Assembly: GCF_001598555.1 (NCBI RefSeq)
Contig: NZ_BCZE01000021.1
Span: forward strand, 1 to 64,000
DNA length: 64,000 nt
Reading direction: 5' to 3'
From: Novosphingobium rosa NBRC 15208
GTDB taxonomy: Bacteria; Pseudomonadota; Alphaproteobacteria; Sphingomonadales; Sphingomonadaceae
Shown here: in pieces, positions 41,508-51,526 of the stretch
Layout: each line of letters opens with the position of its first letter
How positions within the stretch are numbered: position 1 is the first letter of the stretch
Notes under the pieces: model-generated
Databases searched by the model: none
Told to the model about the DNA's origin: nothing
Seen by the model: the letters and a program-made list of their open reading frames with translations, nothing else
Translations under genes and position numbers: made by a program

Positions 41508-41662
41508 ATCCTCGACCCCCGGATTGACGGGCGGCGGTTAGCAGAAATCATACCTTCGGAATAATTACAAAATGACAATATTTGTCCTTTTGACTCGATA
41601 TAATACGATGACTAAAATGGAAAATATCAGAGATAGTGAAAATCAAAATCATCTCTATCTCC

Positions 41663-41681
41663 GATTGAAAATCATTATCAA
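41663..41681 (-). promoter_or_regulatory. Fur-box-like site
   Basis: Reads GATTGAAAATCATTATCAA on the plus strand; about 14 of 19 positions fit the classical Fur box when aligned on AATCATTATC. It lies in the AT-rich 237-bp region upstream of the minus operon starting at 41507. Confidence 0.4.
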
Positions 41682-41744
41682 CAATATAATCTGAATATCT
41701 TCCAAACAACAGGGCCATAACGCGCCATCATCGCCTCCAACGCT

Positions 41745-42935
41745 TCACATGACCTGATTCCGCACAACGGAAAAAGCGACAGTGGCCAGAACGACAGCAA
41801 GCGGCGGCCAGCGCCAGACCATCAACAAGGCCAGGCCAGATCCCGCAATCGCAACATCGCCCCCATCGACAATCCCGCCGGTCCACAGCGGGGTATAAAG
41901 CGCTGCCGCCAGAAGCCCCATAACGGCGGCGTTCACCCCGGCCACAATGCCCTGCGCCACACGCTGCCCGCGCAATCGGGCATGAAAGGGCAAGACTCCG
42001 GCCATCAGCAGCAGCCCGGGCAGCGACAGAGCGACCAAAGCGACCAGCCCGCCGGCGACAGGAGACGAAGGCAAGGAAAGCGCCCCCAGATAGGCGGCCA
42101 GCGTGAAGAGCGGCCCCGGCATGGCCTGGGCCGCTCCATATCCCGCCAGGAAAGGGGCATCCCCCATCCAATGTGGCACAAGCCCCGCGCGCAGCAGCGG
42201 CAGCACGACATGCCCACCGCCGAAAACCAGAGCCCCGCTTCTGTAGAACATGGCTGCGATGGCCAGAACATCATGGCCTGATGCCGCCATCGGAAGCACA
42301 ATGAAAAGAGCGCCGAAAGCAAGCAAGCACATGGCGCCGCCGCCTGGCGTCGGGCGCCACCCCTCGCCGCATACCGGTGGGTTGGCGCGCTCACGGCAGA
42401 GCCACGCGCCCAGAACGCCGCCGCACAGGATGATCCAGATCTGCATCGCCGGCGCGGCCACCAGCAGCATCAGCACGGCCGCCGCAAGAGCCACCAGTCG
42501 CCGGGTGAGATCGGGCGCCAGTTTGCCTGCCATATCGATCACCGCCTGAGCCACGATCGGGATGGCCACCAGCTTCAGGCCATGAAGGGCGCGCAAGGCC
42601 AAAGGGCCGGTCATGCGGTCAACCCAACCGGCCAGAAGCAGCATGGCCAGCGCTGAAGGCAGGGTGAAAGCCGTCCAGGCGGCAAGGCCGCCCAGCCAGC
42701 CCCCGCGCGTCAGGCCGATTGCGAAACCCACCTGGCTCGATGCCGGTCCGGGCAGGAACTGGCCCAGTCCGACCAGTTCACCATAGGCCTCCTCGGACAG
42801 CCATTTGCGGCGGAGAACAAACTCGCGATGGAAATAGGCCAGATGCGCGACCGGGCCGCCGAAGGAGGTCAGCCCCAACCGAAGGAAGACCATGAAAATA
42901 TCACCGCGTTTTCCAGAGAGCATACCCAGCGACAC
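41745..42935 (-). CDS. chrA: chromate transporter ChrA
   Basis: 396 residues from GTG 42935 (ATG 42923 is also possible). CHR-family proteins export chromate by proton antiport. Two homologous halves of five to six TM helices each: LRLGLTSFGGPVAHLAYFHREFV and GLGQFLPGPASSQVGFAIGLTRGG in the first, FGGGHVVLPLLRAGLVPHWM and GYGAAQAMPGPLFTLAAYLGAL in the second. Full bidomain length. Divergent from the YoaK-type gene. Confidence 0.88.
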   Translation of the reverse strand: MSLGMLSGKRGDIFMVFLRLGLTSFGGPVAHLAYFHREFVLRRKWLSEEAYGELVGLGQFLPGPASSQVGFAIGLTRGGWLGGLAAWTAFTLPSALAMLLLAGWVDRMTGPLALRALHGLKLVAIPIVAQAVIDMAGKLAPDLTRRLVALAAAVLMLLVAAPAMQIWIILCGGVLGAWLCRERANPPVCGEGWRPTPGGGAMCLLAFGALFIVLPMAASGHDVLAIAAMFYRSGALVFGGGHVVLPLLRAGLVPHWMGDAPFLAGYGAAQAMPGPLFTLAAYLGALSLPSSPVAGGLVALVALSLPGLLLMAGVLPFHARLRGQRVAQGIVAGVNAAVMGLLAAALYTPLWTGGIVDGGDVAIAGSGLALLMVWRWPPLAVVLATVAFSVVRNQVM

Positions 42936-43087
42936 CCGGAACAGGATTGATGATTTCAGAGCCGGTGCCGCACATTCGGCATGACCGAATTTCCAGACAG
43001 ACTCCCAGAATTGCAGGCGATATTCAATTCTTCCTGTCTTTCCGTTGCTGTATGGCCCACTCTACCCATGAAAGGAGATCGTTTCCC

Positions 43088-43849
43088 GTGTTGATTCAGC
43101 GCGGCGAAGCCCGCGACCCAAGGCTTGATCGCCGCCTGGCCTTCATTCTGGCAGGCGTTGCTGGCAGCCTGAACGCCGCCGCCTATCACGCCGTCGGCTT
43201 CTTTGCCGGCAACATGACCGGCAATGTCTCCACCCTTTCCAGCCTGATCGCGCTTGGCCAATGGGGACACGGACTGTTCTATCTGGCCGTGGTGGCCACG
43301 TTCATTGCCGGGTCAGCCCTGTCTTCCCTGGCCATCGAGACCGGCTTGCGCCTGAAGATCGCCACGATCTATGCCCATGTCGTGCTGGTGGAGGCGGGGC
43401 TGCTGGCGGTGCTGGGCGTAGCCGCGCCGCTGCTGGCCGCTGCGGAGCGCATTGCCTGCCTCATCCTTGGCCTCAGCTTTCTTATGGGTCTGCAAAATGC
43501 CATCGTCACCCATATTTCCGACGCTCGTGTCCGCACCACTCATATCTCCGGCATGGCCACCGACGTCGGGATCGGCCTGGCCCGCCTGATCGCCCGCGAT
43601 CGCGGCAGCGAGGGGAGAGAAGATCGCCTCAGAACATGGGTCAGGTTGCGCCTGCATGTGGGCACCATCGGCGCCTTCCTGCTTGGCGGCGTGCTGGGCG
43701 TGCTGCTTTACCGCTGGCGGGGCGATCTCTCCATCGCCATCAGCGCCCTGCCCCTGCTGGCCGTCGGCATCGTCACCTTGCGGCGAACCAACGCTCGATT
43801 GTACCAAAAATTGCGTGCAACTGATGAATTACAGAAAATTCAGAAATAA
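43088..43849 (+). CDS. YoaK/DUF1275 family membrane protein
   Basis: 253 residues from GTG 43088, selected because AAAGGAGA stands 10 nt upstream; the frame also has ATG 43052. Six TM helices with GVAGSLNAAAYHAVGFFAGNMTGNVSTLSSLIAL and LSFLMGLQNAIVTHISDARVRTTHISGMATDVG, both hallmark segments of the family. Function of the family is unknown. Confidence 0.8.
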   Translation: MLIQRGEARDPRLDRRLAFILAGVAGSLNAAAYHAVGFFAGNMTGNVSTLSSLIALGQWGHGLFYLAVVATFIAGSALSSLAIETGLRLKIATIYAHVVLVEAGLLAVLGVAAPLLAAAERIACLILGLSFLMGLQNAIVTHISDARVRTTHISGMATDVGIGLARLIARDRGSEGREDRLRTWVRLRLHVGTIGAFLLGGVLGVLLYRWRGDLSIAISALPLLAVGIVTLRRTNARLYQKLRATDELQKIQK

Positions 43850-43853
43850 TTGA

Positions 43854-43889
43854 CCGAATACCACTCAGGCTCACCCTTGCGGTATTCGG
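43854..43889. terminator. hairpin between convergent YoaK and TonB receptor genes
   Basis: CCGAATACC pairs perfectly with GGTATTCGG; AT-rich sequence follows on both sides, so it can serve both strands. Confidence 0.65.
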
Positions 43890-43907
43890 CAATAAATTCA
43901 TGTATAA

Positions 43908-46130
43908 TTATTTAATTTTCAATTCGAGAGTAGCAAACACGCTACGACCTGCATTCGTCCAGTACAAAGGGGTTCCCGCCCCAACCGTGTAACCAGCAAG
44001 ATTGATAATTTTGGTGCTGTTCGTTACGTTCTGGATGTTCAGTTTGAGTTTGGCGCCATACGCTTTTCGCACAAGCCGATCGAGATCAAGACCGAGTGAG
44101 ATATCGGCGGTTGCATAGGCTCCCAAATACTGCGTATCGCCAGTATCCCCATAGCGGGCCCCAACCCATTTAGCCAGAATCGATGCATAAAGACCATTAT
44201 GGCTGTAGATCAGCCCTCCAGCTGCGGTGCCCTTCGGCGCATTGGGAACCCAGGTATTCGTCGCAGTGCTGAGAGCCGAATTAATCGATCCGTTAACATA
44301 AGCGCTGAAGCCTTTGCCCAAGGGCACGGTCGCTTCGCCCTCAATGCCTCGGTAATGCACGCCTCCAAGGTTCCCATATATTGGCAAACCACCGACACTG
44401 CCAATCGAGGCAATCAGATTCGAGAAGTCGATCATATAAGCGTCGAGCGCTAATGAGAGGCCATTCTTCTGCCAGGTGGTGCCGATCTGGTAGTTCCAGG
44501 TCGTTTCCGGCTGGTAGTTTGTCGAGGCTGGATTCGAATAGTTAAAATAATTCTCGTTGGGTGCCAGGAAGCCCTTGGCCACCTGCGCATAGGTCGACCA
44601 GTGGGGATTGATCTCATATCGGCCTTCAAAGCTGGGCAGCCAGGAATGGAAGGTATTGCTGTAATCAGCCGAGGCGGGGTATTTTACATTGACGATCGCG
44701 TTCACATCGCGCTGAAACCAGGAATAGCGGACGCCGGGTGTCAGCGTCAGGCCGGAAAGTGGTTTGACATTCACTTGCAGATAGGGCTGCAAAGTCTGCA
44801 AGGTTTGATGCAGGTCCCGGTCGATGCCGTTGATGGCCCCGGTACCCGGGTCGCCAGTTGCGCTGTTGCCACTATCATCCAGATTAGCCATCAATCCATT
44901 GGACATGATGACTTCGTTTAGATGACGATAATTGGTCTGATGATCGTACCACAGACCGCTTTGGATATCCCCGAAGGGCATCTTCTTCGTTAGACGGGTG
45001 ATAGTGCCGATCGATCGATAATCATTAACAAGCAACTGTCCGGGGACGCCTGAAATTTGCGGTCCTCCTGATACTGTCACCACCTGATTGGGATATTCAC
45101 CATTAGGATCTTCTCCGTTCAGGCCCGTGTGGATATAGGCATACGAATAGATCTTGCTGTCGATGGACCAGCCATCACCCCAACTACCTGCGAGATCGCC
45201 ATATTCGAAATTTGTCTTGATGAAATCAGCATTATATCCATAGTAATTCTGGTTTGTCGGATCGTTCGAGAGACCAAAATTCGGCCCAGACTGCGCAAGC
45301 TGAGCCTGAGTCGCGCCCAGTGAAATGTTCTGGTGGACGTGATTGTACATTCCCACGACCGTGAAGGTAAAATTGCCGCCGATCGGCTGAACCAGCTTGC
45401 CATAGATGTTCTGCCGCCGCTGACGCTCCCAGGTGAGATAGCCATCTGAACTGAGCGTTTCGGCATCAACGAAGATGCGCGTGCCCGAACTGTTGAGCTT
45501 GCCCGTGTTCAGTTCAACGCCCGCATCGAAAGTGTTGAAACTGCCATAGGACACATAGGGGCTGACACTAAACGTGTCCTCGGGCGCCTTGGACAGCGTG
45601 TAGACGGTGCCGCCGAACGTGGCATTGCCGATGGTCGCGGCCGTGCCGGGGCCGCGGTCGACGGTGATCTGCCCCAGGTCATGGGCCATGAAATAGCTGG
45701 TGGTGTGATGGGTGAAATCATTCGCGTCGCCCCAGGGAATGCCGTCGAACGTGACGTTGAACTGGCCGTCCTGGAACCCACGGATCGAAATGTTCTGGCT
45801 TTCCGCAAGGCCTGGCCCGTTCGGCGCCGTGTCAAACACTGAAGGACTGAACTTGATCGCTTCGTCATAATTGCCCGAGGGTGGAAGGTTTTTTGCGATG
45901 AAATCGGCCGAGATGATCGAGGTTGGCTGTACAGCAGTCAGCGGGGTGATGCCTGGTGCGATTGTCTGAGCGTCATTATGGCCATTGACCACAATGGTCT
46001 CTTGCGGAACCGTCTGCGCAAGGGCCGCCATCGGCACCATCAAGGCCACCGGAATCAGGCTGATTGTTGCTGCCGACGCAAGCAGTCGAACAGGCGCGGG
46101 GGAACGCCCACGCAGAGTGCTGTATGACAT
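43908..46130 (-). CDS. TonB-dependent receptor
   Basis: 740 residues from ATG 46130 (AGGGAGCC upstream). Signal peptide up to AALAQ, TonB box ETIVVNG, plug with NISIRGFQDGQFNVTFDGIP and VDRGPGTAATIGNATFGGTVY, and a barrel ending in VFATLELKIK. There is no STN domain and no adjacent sigma/anti-sigma pair, so it is a plain importer. Barrel loops are rich in Tyr/Asn, with base composition lower in GC than the neighbours, which may indicate separate origin. Ligand unknown. Confidence 0.88.
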   Translation of the reverse strand: MSYSTLRGRSPAPVRLLASAATISLIPVALMVPMAALAQTVPQETIVVNGHNDAQTIAPGITPLTAVQPTSIISADFIAKNLPPSGNYDEAIKFSPSVFDTAPNGPGLAESQNISIRGFQDGQFNVTFDGIPWGDANDFTHHTTSYFMAHDLGQITVDRGPGTAATIGNATFGGTVYTLSKAPEDTFSVSPYVSYGSFNTFDAGVELNTGKLNSSGTRIFVDAETLSSDGYLTWERQRRQNIYGKLVQPIGGNFTFTVVGMYNHVHQNISLGATQAQLAQSGPNFGLSNDPTNQNYYGYNADFIKTNFEYGDLAGSWGDGWSIDSKIYSYAYIHTGLNGEDPNGEYPNQVVTVSGGPQISGVPGQLLVNDYRSIGTITRLTKKMPFGDIQSGLWYDHQTNYRHLNEVIMSNGLMANLDDSGNSATGDPGTGAINGIDRDLHQTLQTLQPYLQVNVKPLSGLTLTPGVRYSWFQRDVNAIVNVKYPASADYSNTFHSWLPSFEGRYEINPHWSTYAQVAKGFLAPNENYFNYSNPASTNYQPETTWNYQIGTTWQKNGLSLALDAYMIDFSNLIASIGSVGGLPIYGNLGGVHYRGIEGEATVPLGKGFSAYVNGSINSALSTATNTWVPNAPKGTAAGGLIYSHNGLYASILAKWVGARYGDTGDTQYLGAYATADISLGLDLDRLVRKAYGAKLKLNIQNVTNSTKIINLAGYTVGAGTPLYWTNAGRSVFATLELKIK

Positions 46131-46560
46131 GTCAGTAAAGGCTCCCTGGACTATATTCAGGGCGCCACTATGGAATTTATATTTCACTTATGAGGCAAGG
46201 GCATCCCTTCACATAATCGCTCAATGGAAAAACACGCACTAACAGGCACTTGGAAATTACATTAAATTATCCCAACATTCTCTCCGTCAGAGGAAGAAGC
46301 GCAAAGACGTAGCTGCCGACGATAAATGGCGGCCTCAACCTGGGCTCTTCACCGCAAGCCCCCCCCTTACCGGATCTCCGACAGAGATTTCGCAAGGGTT
46401 TGAGGTGAGGACATCTCTGCACCATGACGTCTTGGGTAGGTGGTTTACAAAAGCCTCCGCAACGTACGATGCGCACGAGGTGCATGTCGATCACGATCGC
46501 TCCAAATGTCGGCCCTGAGGCAGGCATTTCGAAACCACACGGGACAGGAAAGCTTTGCAC
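46131..46560. other. 430-bp divergent promoter region
   Basis: Between the TonB receptor and superoxide dismutase genes. Moderately AT-rich near 46170-46280. No convincing ORF or operator was identified. Confidence 0.4.
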
Positions 46561-47286
46561 ATGCCTATCAAGTCACGTCGCGCCGTATTGCAAGCAATGG
46601 CGGCCGCGGGAAGCGTCATGCTCGATCTAAGCCCATGCAAAGCAACCGAAGCCGTGCCGGCAATCGACCGGTCCCCTCTTTCACAGCCCGCACTTCCCTT
46701 CGCCGTGAATGCGCTGGAGCCATTTATCTCGGCCCGCACGATCGGCCTTCACTTCAACAAGCATCATGCTTCGTATTTCGCGAAGCTTAGCGCGCTCGTT
46801 GCGGGAACTCCGCAGGCGCAGGATCCACTGGAGGATATCATCCTTGCAAGTGCCGGTCAGCCGAGCAAGCACGCCATCTTTGAGAATGCGGCACAGGCCT
46901 GGAATCACAACCTCTATTGGCAAAGCCTGAGCCCCACAGCGACCAGCCCTTCAGCAAGGCTGGCAGGCGCCATAAAACGTGATTTTGGCAACCATGACGC
47001 CTTGCTCGACGAATTGGCGAAGGTGACGGCTGGAGAATTTGGCAGCGGTTGGGGCTGGCTTGTGCTCGAAAATGGCAAGTTGCGCGTGACAGCCACGTCC
47101 AATGCAGGCAATCCGATGATGGACAACCAGATCCCTCTTCTTGTCATCGATGTCTGGGAACACGCCTATTATCTGGACGTGCAGAACCGACGCAGCGACT
47201 ATGTCAACGCTGTGACCCGTTCCCTTCTCAATTGGAGGACGGCATCTCTCCGGTTTGAGCACGCCGAAGGCGATTGGCGCCTCTAA
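46561..47286 (+). CDS. Fe/Mn superoxide dismutase with Tat signal
   Basis: 241 residues from ATG 46561. Converts superoxide to oxygen and peroxide. A twin-arginine signal (SRRAVLQAMAAAGSVML) precedes the enzyme, so it should be exported folded with its metal. Metal ligands are in LHFNKHHASYF, AWNHNLYWQSL and VIDVWEHAYYLD (Asp and His). GSGWGWLV is the usual core segment. Most bacterial SodA/SodB are cytoplasmic, so the export signal is unusual. Not obviously in an operon. Confidence 0.88.
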   Translation: MPIKSRRAVLQAMAAAGSVMLDLSPCKATEAVPAIDRSPLSQPALPFAVNALEPFISARTIGLHFNKHHASYFAKLSALVAGTPQAQDPLEDIILASAGQPSKHAIFENAAQAWNHNLYWQSLSPTATSPSARLAGAIKRDFGNHDALLDELAKVTAGEFGSGWGWLVLENGKLRVTATSNAGNPMMDNQIPLLVIDVWEHAYYLDVQNRRSDYVNAVTRSLLNWRTASLRFEHAEGDWRL

Positions 47287-47765
47287 GAGAGCAACCGAGA
47301 TCGCGACTTGCGATCTTGCAGCATGAAGCATGTGTGGCCGTCTGATGCTTCCCGCGCAGTCTGTCCGACAGAGAAGGCATGCCAAGATATTGATCCCGTG
47401 CGACGACGCGCGCAACAGGCATCCGGACCGGCGCCTTGCCTCGATTCTCACCGGGGTTACCAATTGATCACCCGGTGCGCGGTGAAGGCTGTAACGGTTA
47501 ACCTGCGCGACCCGACGCAGAACTATGCCTGCACGCCGGGACGATTGACTTCGTCCTGCTGAACCGGGTTTTGAGAATTATTCTCGATCGGTCGCGGGCG
47601 GAGCTGGCGATCACGATGGATGCCTAGCCACCATTCTCCGTAGCCATCGTCCCCTGCGTCTTCCGGCACTGGCCGAGGCGAAGAAGATCTCGCTAAACTG
47701 ATCTACATCACAGACCCGATCGCTCGCCGCTTCTACCCTTCTGCCATCAAAAAAGGAGATGGACG
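47287..47765. other. 479-bp gap, nothing recognised
   Basis: No frame with coding character. The end holds AAAAAAGGAGATGG, the ribosome-binding site for the gene at 47766. Confidence 0.4.
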
Positions 47766-47954
47766 ATGCGCAATGAAAACGGCTTCGACCGCCTGGTCAG
47801 AATCATCCTTGGCATCTTGGTGGTTTCGCTTGTCTTTGTCGGCCCAAAAACACCATTGGGCTGGATCGGCCTGATACCGCTGATCACCGGGCTGATCGGC
47901 TTCTGCCCCGCCTACACACTTTTCGGGATCAGCACCTGCCGCAAGCGCCGCTAG
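47766..47954 (+). CDS. YgaP-type DUF2892 membrane protein
   Basis: 62 residues: NGFDRLVRIILGILVVSLVFVGPKTPLGWIGLIPLITGLIGFCPAYTLFGISTC. Two TM helices and the FCPAY/C pair typical of DUF2892, the membrane part of YgaP-like rhodaneses in sulfide-response loci. Strong AAGGAG site upstream. Converges with the sulfide-sensing repressor gene. Confidence 0.82.
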   Translation: MRNENGFDRLVRIILGILVVSLVFVGPKTPLGWIGLIPLITGLIGFCPAYTLFGISTCRKRR

Positions 47955-47963
47955 GGCGAAGGT

Positions 47964-48317
47964 TCAAGAATGGTCCGCAGCCGCCACGGCACCGGCCGCC
48001 GGCTGCTGTAGCCCGTGCACCTCGCAGAGATCACAGAGCGCGTGGATCACCCCTGAGACAATCGGGTCCTTCAACCGGTACCAGCGCACATTGGCGTCGA
48101 TCCGCACCTCCACAACATCCTCGGCCCGCAGGATGCCCAGATGCTGCGATACGGCCGACTGCTTGAGGCCAGTGAGCGCCACCAGCTCGTTGACGCTCAC
48201 CTCGCCCTCGTCCATCCGGCACATCATCAGCAGGCGCTCGGCGTTGCTCATCGCCTTGAGGCGCTGGGACATGAAGGCCGCATTGGCCTTGAGCTCGGTG
48301 AGATCCGTCGGTTTCAT
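47964..48317 (-). CDS. ArsR-family dithiol repressor, SqrR/BigR-like
   Basis: 117 residues. Winged helix: LKAMSNAERLLMMCRM, NELVALTGLKQSAVSQHLGILRAEDVVEVRIDANVRWYRLKDP. C33 and C98 (HALCDLC) lie 65 residues apart, close to the 66-residue spacing of the persulfide-sensing pair in SqrR/BigR; C95 is a third thiol. Such repressors lift off DNA when reactive sulfur links the cysteines. It overlaps the RND gene and is the last gene of the operon that starts at 52893. Confidence 0.82.
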   Translation of the reverse strand: MKPTDLTELKANAAFMSQRLKAMSNAERLLMMCRMDEGEVSVNELVALTGLKQSAVSQHLGILRAEDVVEVRIDANVRWYRLKDPIVSGVIHALCDLCEVHGLQQPAAGAVAAADHS

Positions 48318-51300
48318 CGTGACTCCGCAGATAGTGCCATCCCGTCATCGCGCAAGACCACATAGATCGCCGGAATGACCAGCAGGGTGAGCAGCGTGGA
48401 GGACGCGAGACCAAAGAGCAGCGAGATGGCCAGCCCCTGAAAGATCGGATCGGTCAGGATCACACTGGCACCGATCATGGCCGCCGCCGCTGTCAGGGCA
48501 ATGGGCTTCACGCGGATGCGCCCCGCCTCGATCAGCACCTGACGCAGGGGCTTGCCCGGCGTGGCGGTGTGGCGGATGAAATCGACCAGCAGGATCGAAT
48601 TGCGCACGATGATGCCCGCCAGCGCGATGAAACCGATCATGCTGGTGGCCGTGAAGGGCGCGCCAAACAGCATATGGCCCAGCACGATGCCGATCAGCGT
48701 AAGTGGCACGGGTGTCAGGATCACCAGCGGAAGTTTGAAACTGCCGAACTGCCCCACCACCAGCACATAGATCGCCAGCAGCGCCACCATGAAGGCCCCG
48801 CCCATATCGCGGAAGGTCACCCAGGTGATCTCCCATTCGCCATCCCACAGGATCGAGGGGCGGCTTTCATCCTGCGGCTGGCCGTGCATCAGGATCTGGG
48901 GCTTCACCATGCCGTGGCCCGCCCAGTCATAAGCCTCCACGGCCTTGTCCACCGCCATCAGCCCATAGATCGGCGCTTCATACCGACCCGCCATATCGGC
49001 CATCACCATCGCAGCTCCGCGCCCATCGCGACGGAAGATCGTCTGACCGCCTGTCTCCCGTCGAAAGTCCACCAGTTCGCCCAGCCCAAGCAACTGGCCA
49101 GCGGGGGTGGCTGCGACCGGCGTCGCCGCCAGCACCCCACTCGCCTGGCGCTGGCTCTGGTCCAGTCCGATCTCGACCGGCAGCGGATCACGCCCCGGCC
49201 CTTGGGGCACATAGGTCAGCACCTGCCTGCCCATCAGCGCGCCGATCGAATCGAGCACCTGCCCCTCGCCAATGCCATAGTGGTCGAGTTTATCGCGGTC
49301 GGGCACCAGCCGCAGCGTCGGGCGCGGCAGACCGAAGGAATTGCCGGTATCGACAATGAAGGGCACCGATTTGAAAATTTGCTCCAGCACCAGTGCGGTC
49401 CTTTGCCGCGTGGCCTCATCAGGCCCATAGACCTCGGCCAGCAGAGTGGCCAGCACGGGCGGGCCGGGCGGGGTTTCCACCACCTTGATGACACCGCCCG
49501 CAGGCAGCGCCATGCCACGCAGACGCTGGCGGAGATCCACCGCGATGGCATGGCTCGACCGGTTGCGATCGCCCTTGGGGGCCAGAGTGACTATCACATC
49601 GCCCATCTCCGGCTGGGCGCGCAGGAAATAGTGCCGGACCAGACCGTTGAAGTTGAAGGGCGCCGCCGTGCCAGCATAGGCCTCCATGGCGGTCACCTCG
49701 GGGATCTGGCGGGCGATGGCGGCAGCCTGCTCGGCCACACGGCCGGTCTGCTCCAACGACGTGCCCGCCGGCATATCGATCACAAGCTGCACCTCGCTCT
49801 TGTTGTCGAAGGGCAGCAGCTTGACCGTCACCGCCTTGAAATAGAACATCGAGCAGGCAACCAGCGTGGCCACGCCCACGCCGATCAGGAAGCGCCGTGC
49901 GCTGGCCCGGGTAGCGATGACGCGTGCGGCATAGCGGGCATAGATAGCACCCAGCTTGCCGCCATCCTCGCCATCATGGCCATGGCTGAGCGTTGCCCGC
50001 GCAAAGCGCACCATCAGCCAGGGCGCGATCACCACCGCCACGAAGAAGGAAAACACCATGGCCGCCGAGGCATTGATCGGAATGGGCGCCATATAGGGGC
50101 CCATCAGGCCCGAGACGAACAACATCGGCAACAGGGCAGCCACCACCGTCAGGGTGGCGATGATGGTGGGGTTGCCCACTTCAGCGACGGCCTCGATGGC
50201 GGCCTGTTGTCGACTGCGACCATCCTTCATGCCCCAATGACGCGCGATGTTCTCGATCATCACGATCGCATCATCCACCAGAATACCGATCGAGAAGATC
50301 AGCGCGAAGAGGCTGACCCGGTTGATCGAAAAGCCCATGATGCGACTGGCGAACATGGTGAGCATGATGGTGGTGGGAATGACGATGGCCGTCACCCCCG
50401 CCTCGCGCCAACCGATGGCAAAGCCGATGAGGATGACGATCGAGACGGTGGCCAGCGCCAGATGGAAAATCAGTTCATTGGCCTTGTCATTGGCGCTCTC
50501 GCCATAATCGCGGGTGACGTTGACGGCCACGCTGGCCGGGATCAATCCGCCCTTGAGCCCCTGCACCCGCGCCACCACCGCCTGCGAGACATCCACCGCA
50601 TTGGCCCCGTTGCGCTTGGCAATAGCGATGGAGACAGCCGGCGCCATGGACCAACCGCCATTCTTCCCGGCACCGTCCCGCGCCCAGCGCCAGCTGTGCG
50701 CCTGATCCTGCGCCCCGCCCTGCTCAACACGCGCCACATCGCCCAGCAGCACCGGCGCCCCGCTTGCCGAACGCACCGTCAAACGGCGCAGCGCATCGGC
50801 GCTCTGCAAAGGCGCCCCGGCCATCACGGCCAGAGCCTGCCCATCTTCACGGACGGTACCCGCCGGGAAGGAACGCCCGGCCTGACGCACAGCCTCCATC
50901 ACGCTGGAGAGCGGCACGCGCGCGGCGGCCAGCTTTGCCGGATCGGGAATGATGCGGATGGCATCGCGCTGGCCGCCGGTGATGAAGGTGAGCCCCACAT
51001 CATCCACCTTGGCGACCTCGGTGCGCAGCTTGCCCGCCAGCGTGTAAAGACTGCGCTCGTCCCAGCCCGGCCCTTTGGGGGTCAGTGTCAGCACCAGGAT
51101 CGGTACGTCCGAAATGCCGCGCACCGTAATCTGCGGGGGCTGCACGCCCGCCGGGATCTTGTCGATGTTGGCCTTGATCCTCTCGTCGACGCGGGTGGCT
51201 GCGGCCTCCGGATCCTGCCCCACGTTGAAGCGGGCCGTCACCATCACGCCATTGTCCTGCGCCTGGGTGTAGACATGCTCCACCCCGTCGATCGACTTGA

Positions 51301-51526
51301 CAATCTGTTCCAGCGGCTTGCCGGCCAGCTCCACGCTGTCCGCCGCCGAAAGCCCCGGCGCGGCAACGCGGATATCGACCATCGGCACCTTGATCTGCGG
51401 CTCTTCCTCGCGCGGAATGGTGATTGTCGCGATCAAGCCGACCAGAATCGCCGCCAGCAGAAACAGCGGTGTCAGCGGCGAGGCGATCGTCGCGCGGGTG
51501 ATGCGGCCCGAGATGCCCAGTTTCAT
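48314..51526 (-). CDS. RND efflux transporter, permease subunit
   Basis: 1070 residues, full AcrB-like length. TM1 LFLLAAILVGLIATITIPREEEPQI, TM4 ILVDDAIVMIENIARHW with the proton-relay Asp pair, GISDVPILVLTL porter segment, and a C-terminal ILVDFIRH helix. RND pumps export substrates from periplasm or inner membrane through an adaptor and TolC channel. The gene lies between the adaptor and a sulfide-type repressor, opposite sqr, so the substrate may be a reactive-sulfur product; a drug substrate is the alternative. A 1028-codon antisense frame is a shadow. Confidence 0.88.
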   Translation of the reverse strand: MKLGISGRITRATIASPLTPLFLLAAILVGLIATITIPREEEPQIKVPMVDIRVAAPGLSAADSVELAGKPLEQIVKSIDGVEHVYTQAQDNGVMVTARFNVGQDPEAAATRVDERIKANIDKIPAGVQPPQITVRGISDVPILVLTLTPKGPGWDERSLYTLAGKLRTEVAKVDDVGLTFITGGQRDAIRIIPDPAKLAAARVPLSSVMEAVRQAGRSFPAGTVREDGQALAVMAGAPLQSADALRRLTVRSASGAPVLLGDVARVEQGGAQDQAHSWRWARDGAGKNGGWSMAPAVSIAIAKRNGANAVDVSQAVVARVQGLKGGLIPASVAVNVTRDYGESANDKANELIFHLALATVSIVILIGFAIGWREAGVTAIVIPTTIMLTMFASRIMGFSINRVSLFALIFSIGILVDDAIVMIENIARHWGMKDGRSRQQAAIEAVAEVGNPTIIATLTVVAALLPMLFVSGLMGPYMAPIPINASAAMVFSFFVAVVIAPWLMVRFARATLSHGHDGEDGGKLGAIYARYAARVIATRASARRFLIGVGVATLVACSMFYFKAVTVKLLPFDNKSEVQLVIDMPAGTSLEQTGRVAEQAAAIARQIPEVTAMEAYAGTAAPFNFNGLVRHYFLRAQPEMGDVIVTLAPKGDRNRSSHAIAVDLRQRLRGMALPAGGVIKVVETPPGPPVLATLLAEVYGPDEATRQRTALVLEQIFKSVPFIVDTGNSFGLPRPTLRLVPDRDKLDHYGIGEGQVLDSIGALMGRQVLTYVPQGPGRDPLPVEIGLDQSQRQASGVLAATPVAATPAGQLLGLGELVDFRRETGGQTIFRRDGRGAAMVMADMAGRYEAPIYGLMAVDKAVEAYDWAGHGMVKPQILMHGQPQDESRPSILWDGEWEITWVTFRDMGGAFMVALLAIYVLVVGQFGSFKLPLVILTPVPLTLIGIVLGHMLFGAPFTATSMIGFIALAGIIVRNSILLVDFIRHTATPGKPLRQVLIEAGRIRVKPIALTAAAAMIGASVILTDPIFQGLAISLLFGLASSTLLTLLVIPAIYVVLRDDGMALSAESR

